The notes under the pieces are model-generated. The model had not been told where the DNA came from. It made no database searches and was given only the letters and a program-made list of their open reading frames with translations. Positions 36,634 through 47,195 of a DNA stretch of 64,000 nt are shown one piece after another. A program made the translations under genes and the position numbers. The stretch comes from Acheta domesticus (Eukaryota > Arthropoda > Insecta > Orthoptera > Gryllidae): contig JAHLJT010009436.1 in the NCBI GenBank assembly GCA_031308135.1, positions 155,580,750 to 155,644,749 of the forward strand. Reading direction: 5' to 3'. Every line of letters starts with the position of its first letter. Position 1 is the stretch's first letter.

Positions 36634-36695
<62 letters not shown>
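36634..36695. repeat. (TTA)n microsatellite between the two R4/Dong copies
   Basis: About 62 bp of pure TTA/TAA. It is the 5' flank of the truncated copy and the 3' flank of the full-length copy. Confidence 0.95.
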
Positions 36696-36696
<1 letters not shown>

Positions 36697-36798
36697 CATT
36701 ACATCACGACTAAAGATGTTATGAGTCGGCTGAATATAAAATCTACTCCAGGTTGCAACCAGCTACCTAAGGAGCAGATCCGGTGACTACCAGTGCCT

Positions 36799-39700
36799 CT
36801 ACAATACTTTACGCAAAATGTGGGCTGTTCCAAATAAAGCTATTTCTTGCACTTCCCAGTCTTTCGAATTACCAGGGAGTTTAGACAAGTTCTTACTCAA
36901 ATTTTGCGGAACAAATCCCAGAGCTCCGATTACTATCGGGACGACCTGTGCTTTTACGCCCCACATTCGGCTGATCTCGATTTCCAAACTCTTGTATTTA
37001 AGACGTTTCTCTGCCTCCTTGGTAACGACGTTTTGATCGCAAGGTACAGCAACATCGATAAGTAAACACGATTTTTTCGACAAATCCCGGATAACTATAT
37101 CCGGTTTCTTTGCCGCTATCGTGCGATCAGTTTGAATTTGTTGGTCGTACAATATCGTACACAATCCAACAGACGTCACCGGTTTTGGTGAGTGTTCGTA
37201 CCACTTGGGGCATGTGTTTGGAACTTCGAGGGCGGTACAGATCTGCCAGTGGAGGTAGCTACACACCCTGTCATGTCTTTTCAGGTATTCCGTCTTTGCT
37301 AGGATTGGACAAGCTGAGACAATATGATCAATGGTTTCTACTTGCTCCAGGCAAATGCGGCATTTATCATCTTGGGAAATTTTGAGAACCGCTTTATCAT
37401 AATGTCGTGTTCTCAAGGCCTGATCTTGGGCAGCTATTGCAAGTGCTTCCGATTCTGGCTTCATTCTTCCCCTTTTAAGCCACATAAATGATTGATCTTT
37501 ATTGATCTGCACCTTGTCCATTCTTTTTAGGTATTGGCCGTGGAGTGGTTTGTCTCTCCACGATTTCTTTAACATTTTTTGTGTTTCACACTTCATGTTT
37601 AGCAGCATCAGAAGTTCAGTGTCTGTGTTATTCGACGTGTCTTGCCTAGTTTTCTTCGCAATGCTTCTAGCTACACTAACAATGCCTCTGTTTCCCATTC
37701 TTCGGTCAGATTTCATGACCTGCCTCATTAGAGGGTCGTCTTGATGGCTGACTACATACTTTCCCATCCCGACTATTGCGTTGTGCCAGGAGGCCTCAAT
37801 TTGTCTGAGGCCTCTTCCTCCTTCCTTACGTGACACACAAAGTCTATGTATATCAGCTCGAGGGTGGGCAACATGATGCATTGTTAGCAGTTTTCTGGTT
37901 TTTCGATCCATGGTGCGAATTTCCTGCTCAGTCCAGTTCACTAGTCCAAAACTGTATTCGGCTACAGGTACCGCCAAACTACCTATTGCAGAAATTTTAT
38001 TCCTGGAATTCAGAGCGGACTGCAGGACCAGTCTCACTCTCCTATAATACTCCCTACGAATTCTCTCTTTCATTCTGTCGTTCAAGATGGTTTCACATTC
38101 TTCAATGCCCAGAAATTTGTAAGTTTTACCTGGCTCCAGATCTTGAATCACAGTGTGCGTATCAATTTCAATGTTCTCAGACGTTGTGAGTTTCCCTCTT
38201 TTTAAATTGATTTTTGCACACTTGTCAAGACCAAACTTCATGCAGATGTCATTGCTAAAGTCATTCACGACAGACAGCATTTGGGAGAGAATCGCTTCAT
38301 TCTTAGCAAACACTTTCAGATCATCCATGTAAAACAAATGTGATACTGGCCTTTCATCACCATGGAGCTTAAAACCAAAGTCAGCTTGCGACAACTGTCT
38401 CGATAGTGGGATCAAACTAATGCAAAACAGCAGAGGGGATAGTGAATCTCCTTGAAAAATACCCCTGTTAATCTGAATACTTCTGGTTTCTACTGCTTCC
38501 TTTCCGCTGTGGATTAGTAACCTGGTACTCCACGACTTCATACTAGCCTTGCAAAATTCAATAAGTCTAGGATGAAATCGATAGATCTCCAGGGTCTTCA
38601 AAATCCAATCGTGTGGTACACTATCAAAGGCCTTTTGGTAGTCAATCCAAGCCATGCTCAAATTACGTTTGCGTTTCTTTACATCATTCAAGATGACTTT
38701 ATTCAGGAGCAAGATTTCCTTACAGCCATAAGAGCCTTTACGACATCCTTTTTGTTCAGCTGGCATTAGATGATTCTTATCTAGATGTCTGTACATTTTG
38801 TCAGCTATGGCTGAAGTTATAACTTTGTACAGTACTGGCAGACAAGTAATTGGCCTGTAGTTCTTCGCCAAAGAGCTGTCTCCCGCTTTGGGTAGCAAAT
38901 ACGTGATGCCGCGTGTGAGCCATTCCGGGATTTCCTTTGGGTTTTCAAAAATTTTATTAACAGCCTTTGCTAGATGAGAATGTATTGCTGTTAGTTTCTT
39001 AATCCAATAAATCTGGATCTTATCAATCCCGGGGGACTTCCAGTTTCCCATGTTCTTAATTGCTTGGAAGAGGTCCTCTTCCGAGAATTCGTGAACATCT
39101 TCCACTGTTTCTACATGTTCATCGGCAGCATCAACTTCAGATTGAAGCCAAGATGCGTCTTTGTTGTAGGATCTGCTCTCCTCCCAGATTCCTGCCCAAA
39201 ACGCTTCGACGTCTTCTTTTGAAGGAGTGACAGCTTTGCCATTCGGTTTTTGAGTCAGATTGCGATAGAATCTCTTCGCGTCTGTTTCAAACAACCGGTT
39301 CTGTACACGGAAATCTATTCTATGTTTGTAACGTCTAATTCTTTGAGCCCATGCTTGAATTTTCTCTTTTAGCTTTTCAACTACCATTAGCCTGCTGGTG
39401 TCATTTTCAATTTGGTATTTTAGTTCAACATTTAATATTTTTCGTTGAACTTTAGAGGTGTGCATTGATTTAGAAGATGCCTCAGCTAAGAGTGATATTT
39501 CGCGCCGGGTGTCGGCTATCCGTTTCCTAATTCTGTTCATCCATGGGGGTACAGAGCTGTTTACTCTGTTTTGCTGTTGGCCGTCGGTGTTCTTGGCTGG
39601 CCCCAAAATTATCTGAGATACTAGATATCCAGTTGCATATATGATGTGATTGATTTTAGTAATATCTAGATCTCTGCCTGAGGTCTCCACCACCTCATTT

Positions 39701-40410
39701 AAGACAGAATTCACTGTTTCTATCACTCTTTTAGCTTTGGCAGTTTCGTATATTCTCCTCAACGGTTTGCGAGATTCAAACGGAAGTTGACTAACTCTTT
39801 CTATCTCGCGCCGAAGGAGATTTCGCATTATGTCCTTATCGTGTAATTCATTGCCAGATGAACTTTCACCACTGACGTGTGTTTCACTGGAAAGAGATGA
39901 ACCTTCCACGGGATCATTTTCAAGTTCTACATGTTCGTCATGTGGGTTGTTCGAGCGAAGTACATACTCCGCATTTCTCTCAATGTCAGCAAGTTGTTCT
40001 GCTGTGAATTTTCCACTGCTGAGTATGTATCGTCGTTGACTGGCAAGCTTCTTTGAGTCTAGGGTAGGTCTCATATCTGGGTTCCGCTCTCTCCATACCT
40101 TGAAAACTTCTATTTCTGAGCCCCCATTTTTCGCTTTTGCATAGTAAAAGCACCACATCACCTCCTTTAATTCATCCCGGGTCCATCTCTGACGATGGCT
40201 TCGAGCTACTGCCGGCTCTGGGTCCCTGGGACTAACATCCGTGAGATGGCCAGACGTCGACAAGGTGACATTAGCTCGGTTTCTGAGCAGGTATGGGACA
40301 TTGGTAGAACAAGGCACGTTAAGGTTCATTACATTGCTTGTTCTATCCATTTTGCTCATTGGTTTGAATTGAAGATTCGCAGGACGCAAGTTCGAGTTCA
40401 CAGACCACAC
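36799..40410 (-). CDS. R4/Dong-type polyprotein: reverse transcriptase with restriction-like endonuclease
   Basis: 1203 residues, uninterrupted. The first Met at 40410 is taken as start, and its context was not otherwise tested. The N-terminal region has a basic, Trp-containing RQRWTRDEL segment (residues 73-81) that may bind DNA (Myb-like, uncertain). The RT spans about 455-770, with NYRPITCLPVLYKVI (517-531), AWIDYQKAFDSVPHDW (587-602, D590), IFQGDSLSPLLF (651-662) and YMDDL (694-698, D696/D697). A CCHC knuckle is C1017, C1020, H1029, C1034. The restriction-like endonuclease follows, with KPD (1102-1104) and LLIDV (D1119). It would nick the TAA target and prime reverse transcription of the element RNA. 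One ORF and this domain order fit R4/Dong; R2, NeSL and HERO are related alternatives. All listed catalytic residues are present, so the enzyme may be active. Confidence 0.93.
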   Translation of the reverse strand: MWSVNSNLRPANLQFKPMSKMDRTSNVMNLNVPCSTNVPYLLRNRANVTLSTSGHLTDVSPRDPEPAVARSHRQRWTRDELKEVMWCFYYAKAKNGGSEIEVFKVWRERNPDMRPTLDSKKLASQRRYILSSGKFTAEQLADIERNAEYVLRSNNPHDEHVELENDPVEGSSLSSETHVSGESSSGNELHDKDIMRNLLRREIERVSQLPFESRKPLRRIYETAKAKRVIETVNSVLNEVVETSGRDLDITKINHIIYATGYLVSQIILGPAKNTDGQQQNRVNSSVPPWMNRIRKRIADTRREISLLAEASSKSMHTSKVQRKILNVELKYQIENDTSRLMVVEKLKEKIQAWAQRIRRYKHRIDFRVQNRLFETDAKRFYRNLTQKPNGKAVTPSKEDVEAFWAGIWEESRSYNKDASWLQSEVDAADEHVETVEDVHEFSEEDLFQAIKNMGNWKSPGIDKIQIYWIKKLTAIHSHLAKAVNKIFENPKEIPEWLTRGITYLLPKAGDSSLAKNYRPITCLPVLYKVITSAIADKMYRHLDKNHLMPAEQKGCRKGSYGCKEILLLNKVILNDVKKRKRNLSMAWIDYQKAFDSVPHDWILKTLEIYRFHPRLIEFCKASMKSWSTRLLIHSGKEAVETRSIQINRGIFQGDSLSPLLFCISLIPLSRQLSQADFGFKLHGDERPVSHLFYMDDLKVFAKNEAILSQMLSVVNDFSNDICMKFGLDKCAKINLKRGKLTTSENIEIDTHTVIQDLEPGKTYKFLGIEECETILNDRMKERIRREYYRRVRLVLQSALNSRNKISAIGSLAVPVAEYSFGLVNWTEQEIRTMDRKTRKLLTMHHVAHPRADIHRLCVSRKEGGRGLRQIEASWHNAIVGMGKYVVSHQDDPLMRQVMKSDRRMGNRGIVSVARSIAKKTRQDTSNNTDTELLMLLNMKCETQKMLKKSWRDKPLHGQYLKRMDKVQINKDQSFMWLKRGRMKPESEALAIAAQDQALRTRHYDKAVLKISQDDKCRICLEQVETIDHIVSACPILAKTEYLKRHDRVCSYLHWQICTALEVPNTCPKWYEHSPKPVTSVGLCTILYDQQIQTDRTIAAKKPDIVIRDLSKKSCLLIDVAVPCDQNVVTKEAEKRLKYKSLEIEISRMWGVKAQVVPIVIGALGFVPQNLSKNLSKLPGNSKDWEVQEIALFGTAHILRKVL

Positions 40411-40863
40411 TTAACCTTCGGGTTGTTTCCTGCCATCCGTTACTGCGACCCACAGTGGCCTCGGGGCATCCCCCCGCAGGGCCCAGCAAGGGGTCCCTCC
40501 GATCGCCAGTCGGCATTACTAAACCCTACGGGATTTTCACTGACTGCTGAAGGCAGCCTCCTTCGCTGGCTAATGCAAGGTTCGGGCCTCCACTCTAATC
40601 AGTGGCCTGGTGTGCCAACCCAGTTTCTCTCCTGTACCCTCTATGGGCCAACAACAGGAAGTCCAAAGGTTCATAACCCTTCCCTCTGTACTTACTTCCC
40701 ACTCTCCTCAAAATGGAGTACTTCTTCGTCTGACCCCTCACCTTCAACCTATTCAGCAAGGGAGGCCCTACCGGTAGCTAGGCTACCACTGACATAGCTT
40801 TAAGGCTCGTGGGGGTACTCAAGCTCCACCACCAACTGCAAGGTCGTGTACTCCCTAGGTGGA

Positions 40864-40864
<1 letters not shown>
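40411..40864 (-). promoter_or_regulatory. 5' UTR / internal promoter region of the R4/Dong element
   Basis: 454 bp upstream of the ORF with no conserved coding potential on the element strand. Non-LTR elements need an internal promoter or co-transcription with their target. As this element sits in a microsatellite, an internal promoter is expected here, but no core motif is identified with certainty. The outermost 150 bp is the shared module. Confidence 0.6.
40715..40864 (-). promoter_or_regulatory. 5'-terminal shared module with pseudoknot-forming strands
   Basis: Begins at the first base after the (TAA)n tract. It matches 2618-2770 of the APE LINE by eye. Strand CTCCACC (40858-40864) can pair with GGTGGAG (40824-40830). 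Strand GGGAGTAC (40848-40855) can pair with GTACCCC (40812-40818) around one bulged A. The helices interleave as in an H-type pseudoknot, and ACC/GGT can close the inner loop. GGTAGC/GCTACC forms a hairpin at 40773-40787. Terminal self-cleaving RNAs occur in several non-LTR groups. This fold lacks the long P4 arm and clear catalytic bases of that class, so ribozyme activity is only a hypothesis. Confidence 0.65.
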
Positions 40865-40915
<51 letters not shown>

Positions 40916-40924
40916 TATTATTAT
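40865..40924. repeat. (TTA)n microsatellite, 5' flank of full-length R4/Dong element
   Basis: About 60 bp of TTA/TAA with a small interruption (TATATTA) near 40911. It directly follows the first base of the element. Confidence 0.95.
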
Positions 40925-42114
40925 AGTTCTCTTAGCATAGTTTTTTAATGCTTATATTCAAGATTTCTAGATTGTTTCCTAGTAGACAACTGATTGTTCA
41001 TTGATCTTCATATTCACTATCATATTTCAGTTGAGTAATTATCACATACTTCGTGCATTAGATGAGAGCGTTATCTGTCGTCTTCTCCCTTGCAACTTAC
41101 GACTGACTGTCGAGTGTGATGTGATTTTGTCTCGTAACTGAAGATTACAGGGGAATGATGACGATTGTAATCTTAGAGACTTTTAAAAAAATATTATTTT
41201 TATGTTGGAAATGATCAAAATTTTAAATGTACTTGCATTTAAAATATTAAATGTTATTATATCTTATACAAAAACTATCGAATTTCTAAAAAGTAATATT
41301 TCTCTAAATTATTAAAATTCATTAATGTTTTGGTAAATCATACATTTTTGATGTAAAAAATGTTCGAGATTTTCTAGATTTTTCATTTTTCCCTTTTAAT
41401 CATGTACAGAAAATTAGCTTCGATTAAGTTACATCATAAAATTCTATCGACTAGACTAACAATGTGCAGTGTTACACGAGAAAATAATTATCGTATTTGC
41501 TTCAAACTGAAGCACGTAAATGGCTATGACCTGTTGCTGAAACGTGAGTGCTTCGTAGTGGAAATTATCAAAGCATTACGACGTGATATACACCCAAAAC
41601 GTGGCAGAAATTTCGGCGAAGTACGTGCAGGTAATGAATAGAACGACAGAGTGAGTAAGTGGCACTTGCGACTGACGGGGCTAATTGCTACTGGTGGAAA
41701 CATGGATTTGAATTCATAATTGCTCAAGAAATTTGTTCTAGGATACAAATTATAGTCACAGGATGACTAACCAGAATTTCACATTTCTTTTTGTAACCTA
41801 GTTGCTGGATTTCCCAAACTCGTATTTGCTTGCAATGTATGCTTGAAGAAAATTCTGATTTTATTTATTACGTTATAGAGGCTCATCATTAAATTGAAGG
41901 CCTATCTACGGCAATCGGGGAACCTGTGCATGCCCTTGCGTCAGTCCCTTACACATGGGTAGAATTCTTTCGGATCACGACTCCGACCAAATAGGATGTC
42001 TTTCAAGGAGACTTGGTCTACTGGCGAGGAACTTATCATTTTTTAAAAATAATACTCGAAAAAAGGTATGGGGAGAACCGTCCTTGTCATGAGTGTAGAG
42101 GTTGACCTGGCTGG
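40925..42114. other. AT-rich intergenic DNA
   Basis: No gene is recognised. From about 41880 the base composition becomes more balanced ahead of the dispersed repeat copy, which may extend this far. Confidence 0.45.
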
Positions 42115-42290
42115 GGGGGTGGGAGGAGGGAGGGAAAAACCCTCAAAACCGTTGTGTAAGTCGGATCACACGTTTCAGCGGAAGAGGGCCAACGCTACCT
42201 CCCGGAATATAACGTGCACTACACTTCTGGGACTAACGGCATCAGTAATTTACGCACCCGGAAAAAATTCTCACTCTTTATTTTGTTAGT
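42115..42290 (+). repeat. Dispersed repeat family, copy 2 (unclassified)
   Basis: Shares with copy 3 (61440-61605) the order GGGAAAAACCCTC, CCCGGAATATAAC/CCCAGGATATAAC, CACTAC, TGGGAC, TTACGC/TTAACGC and TCTCACTC, with similar spacing. Also shares CACTAC...GGGACTAA...CCCGGAAA with copy 1. The boundaries are estimated. It is not placed in a named family. Confidence 0.6.
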
Positions 42291-42824
42291 TTCAACCCTG
42301 TTCTCAGAGAATAAAATCTGAGTACATCTGAACTGTTGACTCCTCCTCTCTTTCTCCCTTTCTCTCTTTCTCTATTTCTTTCTGTCTCTTACTCACTCTC
42401 TCACTCTTGGTAAATCAATTTTCCTTGCAGAATTCAAATTTGTTCAAGTGACGGCAAATTTCGTGTTCTTGAAAATATTCAAATATTGTTGTAATCACTA
42501 TGTGAAAATCACATTTTCTTACAAATTATGTTGTAATAACATTCCAAAATGTCTGTATTTACTCTACTTGAAACATAATTTACAAGCCGATGAATTACCG
42601 TGATGTTCTCTCTTACAACCCACACATCCTATTATAACTTAGCCTGAGAAGTTTCATCTGCAGGTGCCCTTATTTTTAAATCTTGACTCCAGGTCAGCAT
42701 TGCGCTTACAGACTACGTTTACATTTCCCAAACCTTTAAAACGTATTTTTTAAACTTATTTTTACACTTGATAGTTTAAGATTAGAGCGTGTCGTAAACA
42801 AATTTACTAACTCCGGCCTCCGTG
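42291..42824. other. AT-rich intergenic DNA
   Basis: A (CTCTTT)-like pyrimidine run lies near 42340-42410. Nothing else is recognised. Confidence 0.5.
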
Positions 42825-43110
42825 ACTCACTCTCTTATCGCGAAGAACATCTTTCGCGTGTTTTTCCCAGAAAGCTCGTAGCGAAGAAACGTAAATCTTG
42901 ATTAGCGCGCCCGGTGTGGTGCGCGTTGCGTCGCGTAAATGCGAGTAAAACGAAGCTCCTCTTAGTCGGGTGGCGTAATGAAATAATCGCTTCGCCCATA
43001 AAGTGGCGCCGGCGGTGACCGGCGTAAACGCTCGCTACGACTGGACCGCGGAATATAGGCGACGGGAGTTATGAACGAAAGAGGAGGGGGCGGAGCGCAG
43101 AGTGTGGAAG
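42825..43110. other. CpG-rich island 22 with GTAATGAAATAATCGC and CGTAAACGC words
   Basis: A moderately GC-rich block with GCGTAATGAAATAATCGC (42972-42989), CCATAAAGTGGCGCCGG (about 42998) and CGTAAACGCTCGC (about 43023). The words resemble those in the island at 17746-18000. Candidate regulatory element. Confidence 0.5.
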
Positions 43111-44084
43111 TAAAACAGGTGAGGTGAACGAGCGAGTACGTAATGTGGGATGAAGGGGAAGAAACCTTGGAGAGCGTCTGCAGTGGTTGGGTTGGGATGA
43201 AATGGAGAAGAATATTGGAGAATTAGTGTTCTTGGAGTTGTTTCGTGGGAAAGTGATTATATAAAGTGAATCATTGGTTCATGACACGTTAACACGTAGC
43301 AGTAAAGTGACGCTGGGATTACTTAAGCTGATGTTTCAAATCTGGACCACTGAACAAGTTCTGATTGCCTGGAAATTTCATCGCATTTAAATGTTCAGAG
43401 AAGTCTCCAGAGGGTTATCAGATGTAGTTTGTGAGACTGTGAGGTTGTGTTAGAACATAATGAGAATATCAAAGCGTGTGTAATAATCACTGAAAAGGTG
43501 GAATAAAAGGAGATTTATATTTTTTCACGCTTCAAGTTTTCATATTAGTTTGCAGAATTCAAGGGCTGATCCGTCACACAAACCAATGTTAAATGGGAGC
43601 GGAAACAGCAAACGATGTCAAATTGAAAGAAATTTGCAAAAAAGAACATGAATTAGATGATACGAGAACAGATTGTGTTGAACAAGAAAATAAAGAATTG
43701 ACTACGTATTGATAAAAATTGACGACAACAACAACAACAACAAAGAATTGTTTGTAAGACAGCGAAAATGCATTTTCTTTTCTTTTTTTCTCAAAACGTA
43801 AAGGAATATTAAGTTGTTTGTTTGTTTGTTTTTTGCGTCAACTTAAGTTCTTTCAGGCAGAGCAGAAATCAGAGGAGTGTAAGGTGTATCACAAGCCTAT
43901 GTATACTGAAAAACGTCAAATTCAAAATATCCACGTAATAAAATCTTGCACTGATACTTTCAATCCCCGATGTTTCTGTAGAAACCCTTCTTCACGTCCT
44001 AAAATCAGCAATTTTCTCTTTGGAAGAACAGAAGATTGAAGGGCGTGATCCTCTGCATGTTCCGCAGAGCCCCACCGTGTAGCG
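43111..44084. other. AT-rich intergenic DNA
   Basis: An (ACA)n run lies at about 43723-43741. No gene is recognised. Confidence 0.5.
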
Positions 44085-44850
44085 GCTTAGTCTCCCCGCT
44101 GTTGGTTGCCGCGTCGCAGAGCCATTTCGCCGCATCCCCTCCCCCTCGCCTCTCCCTCCCCCTCCCCACCCCCTCCCCCACCCATACGCTCTCGCCCACG
44201 CCGCTTATCGCCCGGTGCCGCGCGCGTTACGAGCGCAGGGGGTGGCGGGGCGATTTCTCCCCTCCCCCTCCCCCTCCCCCGTCCACACCACTCCCCTCCC
44301 TCCGACCCGTCACCCTACGACCGCCGCGTCCAAATTGAATAATAAACTTGTACAAAGCAAAGAAAGAGGCCGTCTTTTTGTAAACAAAAAATTAATGAAA
44401 CAGTTTTATTGCTAGTTCGTAAAAATTCCGGTTGAGGAGGAAGAAGAGGCGGCGACGGCGGCGGTGGCGGCAACGCGACTGTGTCGGCACTGCGGGCCGC
44501 GGCGACGGGCAGCTGTTGCGGTTCCGAGACATTAGCATTTTATGCGGCGGCGGATTGCTCTCACCTCGGCTGGAGGCGCGACGGGGGACGCGGGGCAGGG
44601 GCGGGGCACGCCGCGGGGTTCCCACGCCTGCCTCGTTCTTCAGGCGCCCCGGGATAATTACCTGCCGCTGTGTGGTCCGCCGCCCGGGCGACGGGCCGCT
44701 GCGCGCTGAGTGGGCGGACGGCGGCGGCGGCGGCGGCGGGGAACGCTTGACGCGGCGCCGGATTTAGTCGGCTTTACATCTCGTCGCGCCGCTCTCTCGC
44801 CGCCCCGCGACCGCGCGCCCTCGCGGCCTGCGCCGACGCACCCATCGCCA
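44085..44850. other. CpG-rich islands 23 (C-rich half and CpG half)
   Basis: 44085-44330 is C-rich (CCCCTCCCC words). 44430-44850 is CpG-dense with ACATTAGCATTTTATGCGG (44530-44548) and GGATAATTACC (44652-44662) embedded. No exon is recognised. Frames are low complexity. Confidence 0.55.
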
Positions 44851-45585
44851 CTGTTACGGTGCTGTCGTGGTGTCTGCTGTGGATGGGCGTTTCCTACACC
44901 CTCTGCCCGCTCGATGTTAGGGTCAGACTTATGTACAATTTTCATTTATCAGTTGCTTGTGTATTCTCAGCTTTTCTTCTTCCGCTTTCACACTCTTTGT
45001 TTGAATATCTCTGTCATCGCTGCCTAATTCCTTCGCTCCCGGACTGAGCATTCTAATGGTCTTGGACTCCACCTGGACTTCCAAGGTCCACAAGTACTCC
45101 GGATATGCTTCGCCATCCTAATGATACGAGTCACTTCCTTCATTTCCTGCTACCGTTTGGCTCTTGGTTATCAGTCTTCCCGGCTAGAATGTGCATAGAG
45201 TCAGACAAGCATCGACAAAACTTCTCAGGCCGACCAATTCACCTAAACCACCGAACCACATTAGCTTCCCATTGACCAAACCACACCATCCCATAATGCA
45301 CTTAGTCTTACAAACGCGAAGATACTCGATATCACTATTTCAGAACTACGTAAATACCTGCACATCTAGCCACATTAACTATGAGCTCGCAATCCTCTCA
45401 ATTACCTTTGTTGAAGTTCAGTCATTCAATCATCCAGCTACTTCTAGTCACTCATTTACCAAACTTGCAAACCTCCAAGCCACCGAGCTAGAAAATTCCT
45501 TTTTGCATTGGACTGGCCGGCGTTTCGCGCGTTCCACCACTTCCACCGCCTCCGCCCTTAGCGGTGCAACGTCGTCTTGTCCTCG
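44851..45585. other. Intergenic DNA of mixed composition
   Basis: Nothing recognised. Confidence 0.45.
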
Positions 45586-46140
45586 CCGTTAAATTGCGCC
45601 CGCCGACAGCTCTGCCCGCCGCCTTCGGCCTTGGCCTCCGCGCCTCGTCGATGCCACCATCACCGTCACCGTCACCGCCGCCGCCGCCGCCGCCGCCGCC
45701 GTCGCCGCCGCCGTCGCCGCCGCCGCCGTCGCCGCCGCCGTCGCCGCTACCGTCACCGCCGCCGCCGTCACCGCCGCCGTCGCCGCCTCCGTCACCGCCA
45801 CCGTCACCGTCGCCACCACCGCCGCAGTCATCGCCGCGGTCGTCGTCGTCAGCGCAGCCATCGTCGTCGTCGCCTCCACCACAGTCGTGACCACGTCGTC
45901 GCCACCACCATCGTGGCCGCCGTCGTCACCACCATCGTGGCCGCCGTCGTCGCCGTCGTTACAGCGACACCGCGGACAGGCCTTGACGTCGTTGCGGGAT
46001 TCGTTACGTGTCCGGCGGATTTGCAGGCGGCGGCGGCGGCGGCGATGCTGTTGCCCGCCGTCGCTCGCCAGGGCTCGGGCCTCGAGCAGGCCCCGCACAA
46101 TCGCCGAAAGCCCTCGCGTTCTGGGAAGGGATTTGTGCGG
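45586..46140. repeat. GC-rich trinucleotide-rich island (CCG/TCG repeats)
   Basis: An island beginning with GTTAAATTGCGCC (45588-45600) that grades into imperfect CCGCCGTCG repeats (45655-45970). Every frame is open as poly-Pro/Ser, poly-Arg or poly-Ala/Thr, which is a composition effect. A low-complexity exon cannot be excluded, but nothing supports one. Confidence 0.75.
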
Positions 46141-47195
46141 GACAGGCCTAGCATTTCCGCGCTCCCAGTTTAGAACTGACGCAGAACGCCACCGACGGGA
46201 CTCGTGAAATAATTTATTTACGTACTTTTAATGCGAGCTGGTTTTATAAACGTTTTTAAAAATATATGCAGTGTTGTTCTGTGTTAAAATACTTGTAATT
46301 AATTTCTTTCTTCGTAATAAGAAACATTTAATTAATATTCAGAGAAGTCCATTTGCTTTAATAGGTCTCTCATTGGACAACTTCACGGTAGGCTAGGCTT
46401 TGGAAATACGGCGAACACATGTTTTCAGGTAAAATGAAAAGTTTGTAAGAGAACAGATAAGAAACAATTTTCATCCAGCTATCTTCTACTTTTCTTTTGT
46501 AAATGCGTGATTTTAATAATGTTTTGGCAACTTCTCTTTCATCTAGCACCGAAATTCTCCTCTAAATTCATATTATTGTATTTTGACGTCGTCATTTATA
46601 ATTTTTTAACATATATTTTTTACGTGAGGTTTGTTATGAACGAGACATTATCAGATCCGTGAGATCATGCTGACTTTAGAAACCCGGGTGAACTTAATTA
46701 TTTAATTGATCTAAAAATGTCGTCCATATATTATGTAGATGAAGACAAACGTATACATAACAGAAGTTATTGAAAATATATTTTTCTTAACGAGGAGTTC
46801 TTTCAAATAGTATTATTCGCCATTTTTGACAGTACGTCACAGCCAAAATTCATCTCGGATATCAGTTGCATTAGAAATTGAATTAATTAATCTGTATTCG
46901 GAAACTCATTTAAATTTCTTGAGCAAAATGAAATTAATGAGGAACTGTTTAAATAGTTTTCCTGTTTAATACTTTAAGTTGAATTAATGAAGACTTTGAG
47001 ATGTCCGTCTGCTCGCGATTAAATATTCAAATACATTTCGAGAATTGTTTTTATTTTCAAATATAAGCGAAATTATTTTCTCAAAATATTGATAATCAGA
47101 TGAGTCCTTTTAGGAGTTTCTGGCTCCTCATTTTAATTGCATTCTTTGTATCCCATTCACTTTGATCCGTCCAATGACGACGTCTGCTTTGCTGT
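46141..47195. other. AT-rich intergenic DNA
   Basis: Nothing recognised. Confidence 0.5.

Larger units (their letters stand above)
36696..40864 (-). mobile_element. Full-length R4/Dong-clade non-LTR retrotransposon in a TAA microsatellite
   Basis: A 4169-bp element on the minus strand: 5' UTR 40864-40411, one ORF 40410-36799, and a 3' UTR of about 103 bp ending directly in (TAA)n. Established knowledge: Dong elements (R4 clade) insert in TAA repeats and carry one ORF with RT and a C-terminal restriction-like endonuclease. All of this is seen here. Both ends abut TTA tracts (36634-36695 and 40865-40924). An unbroken ORF, a preserved 5' end and a near-identical truncated neighbour indicate recent activity. 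Confidence 0.93.

Noticed and set aside
36818..37036. Plus-strand open frames within the R4/Dong elements
   Set aside because: They are antisense shadows of the minus-strand polyprotein.
40812..40864. A classical HDV-like ribozyme
   Set aside because: Topology is suggestive, but the P4 arm, P1.1 and a convincing catalytic C region are not seen, so only a pseudoknot is claimed.
45564..46173. Poly-Pro/Ser, poly-Arg and poly-Ala frames of 100-200 residues
   Set aside because: Generated by imperfect CCG/TCG repeats. All frames are open and none carries a non-repetitive domain.
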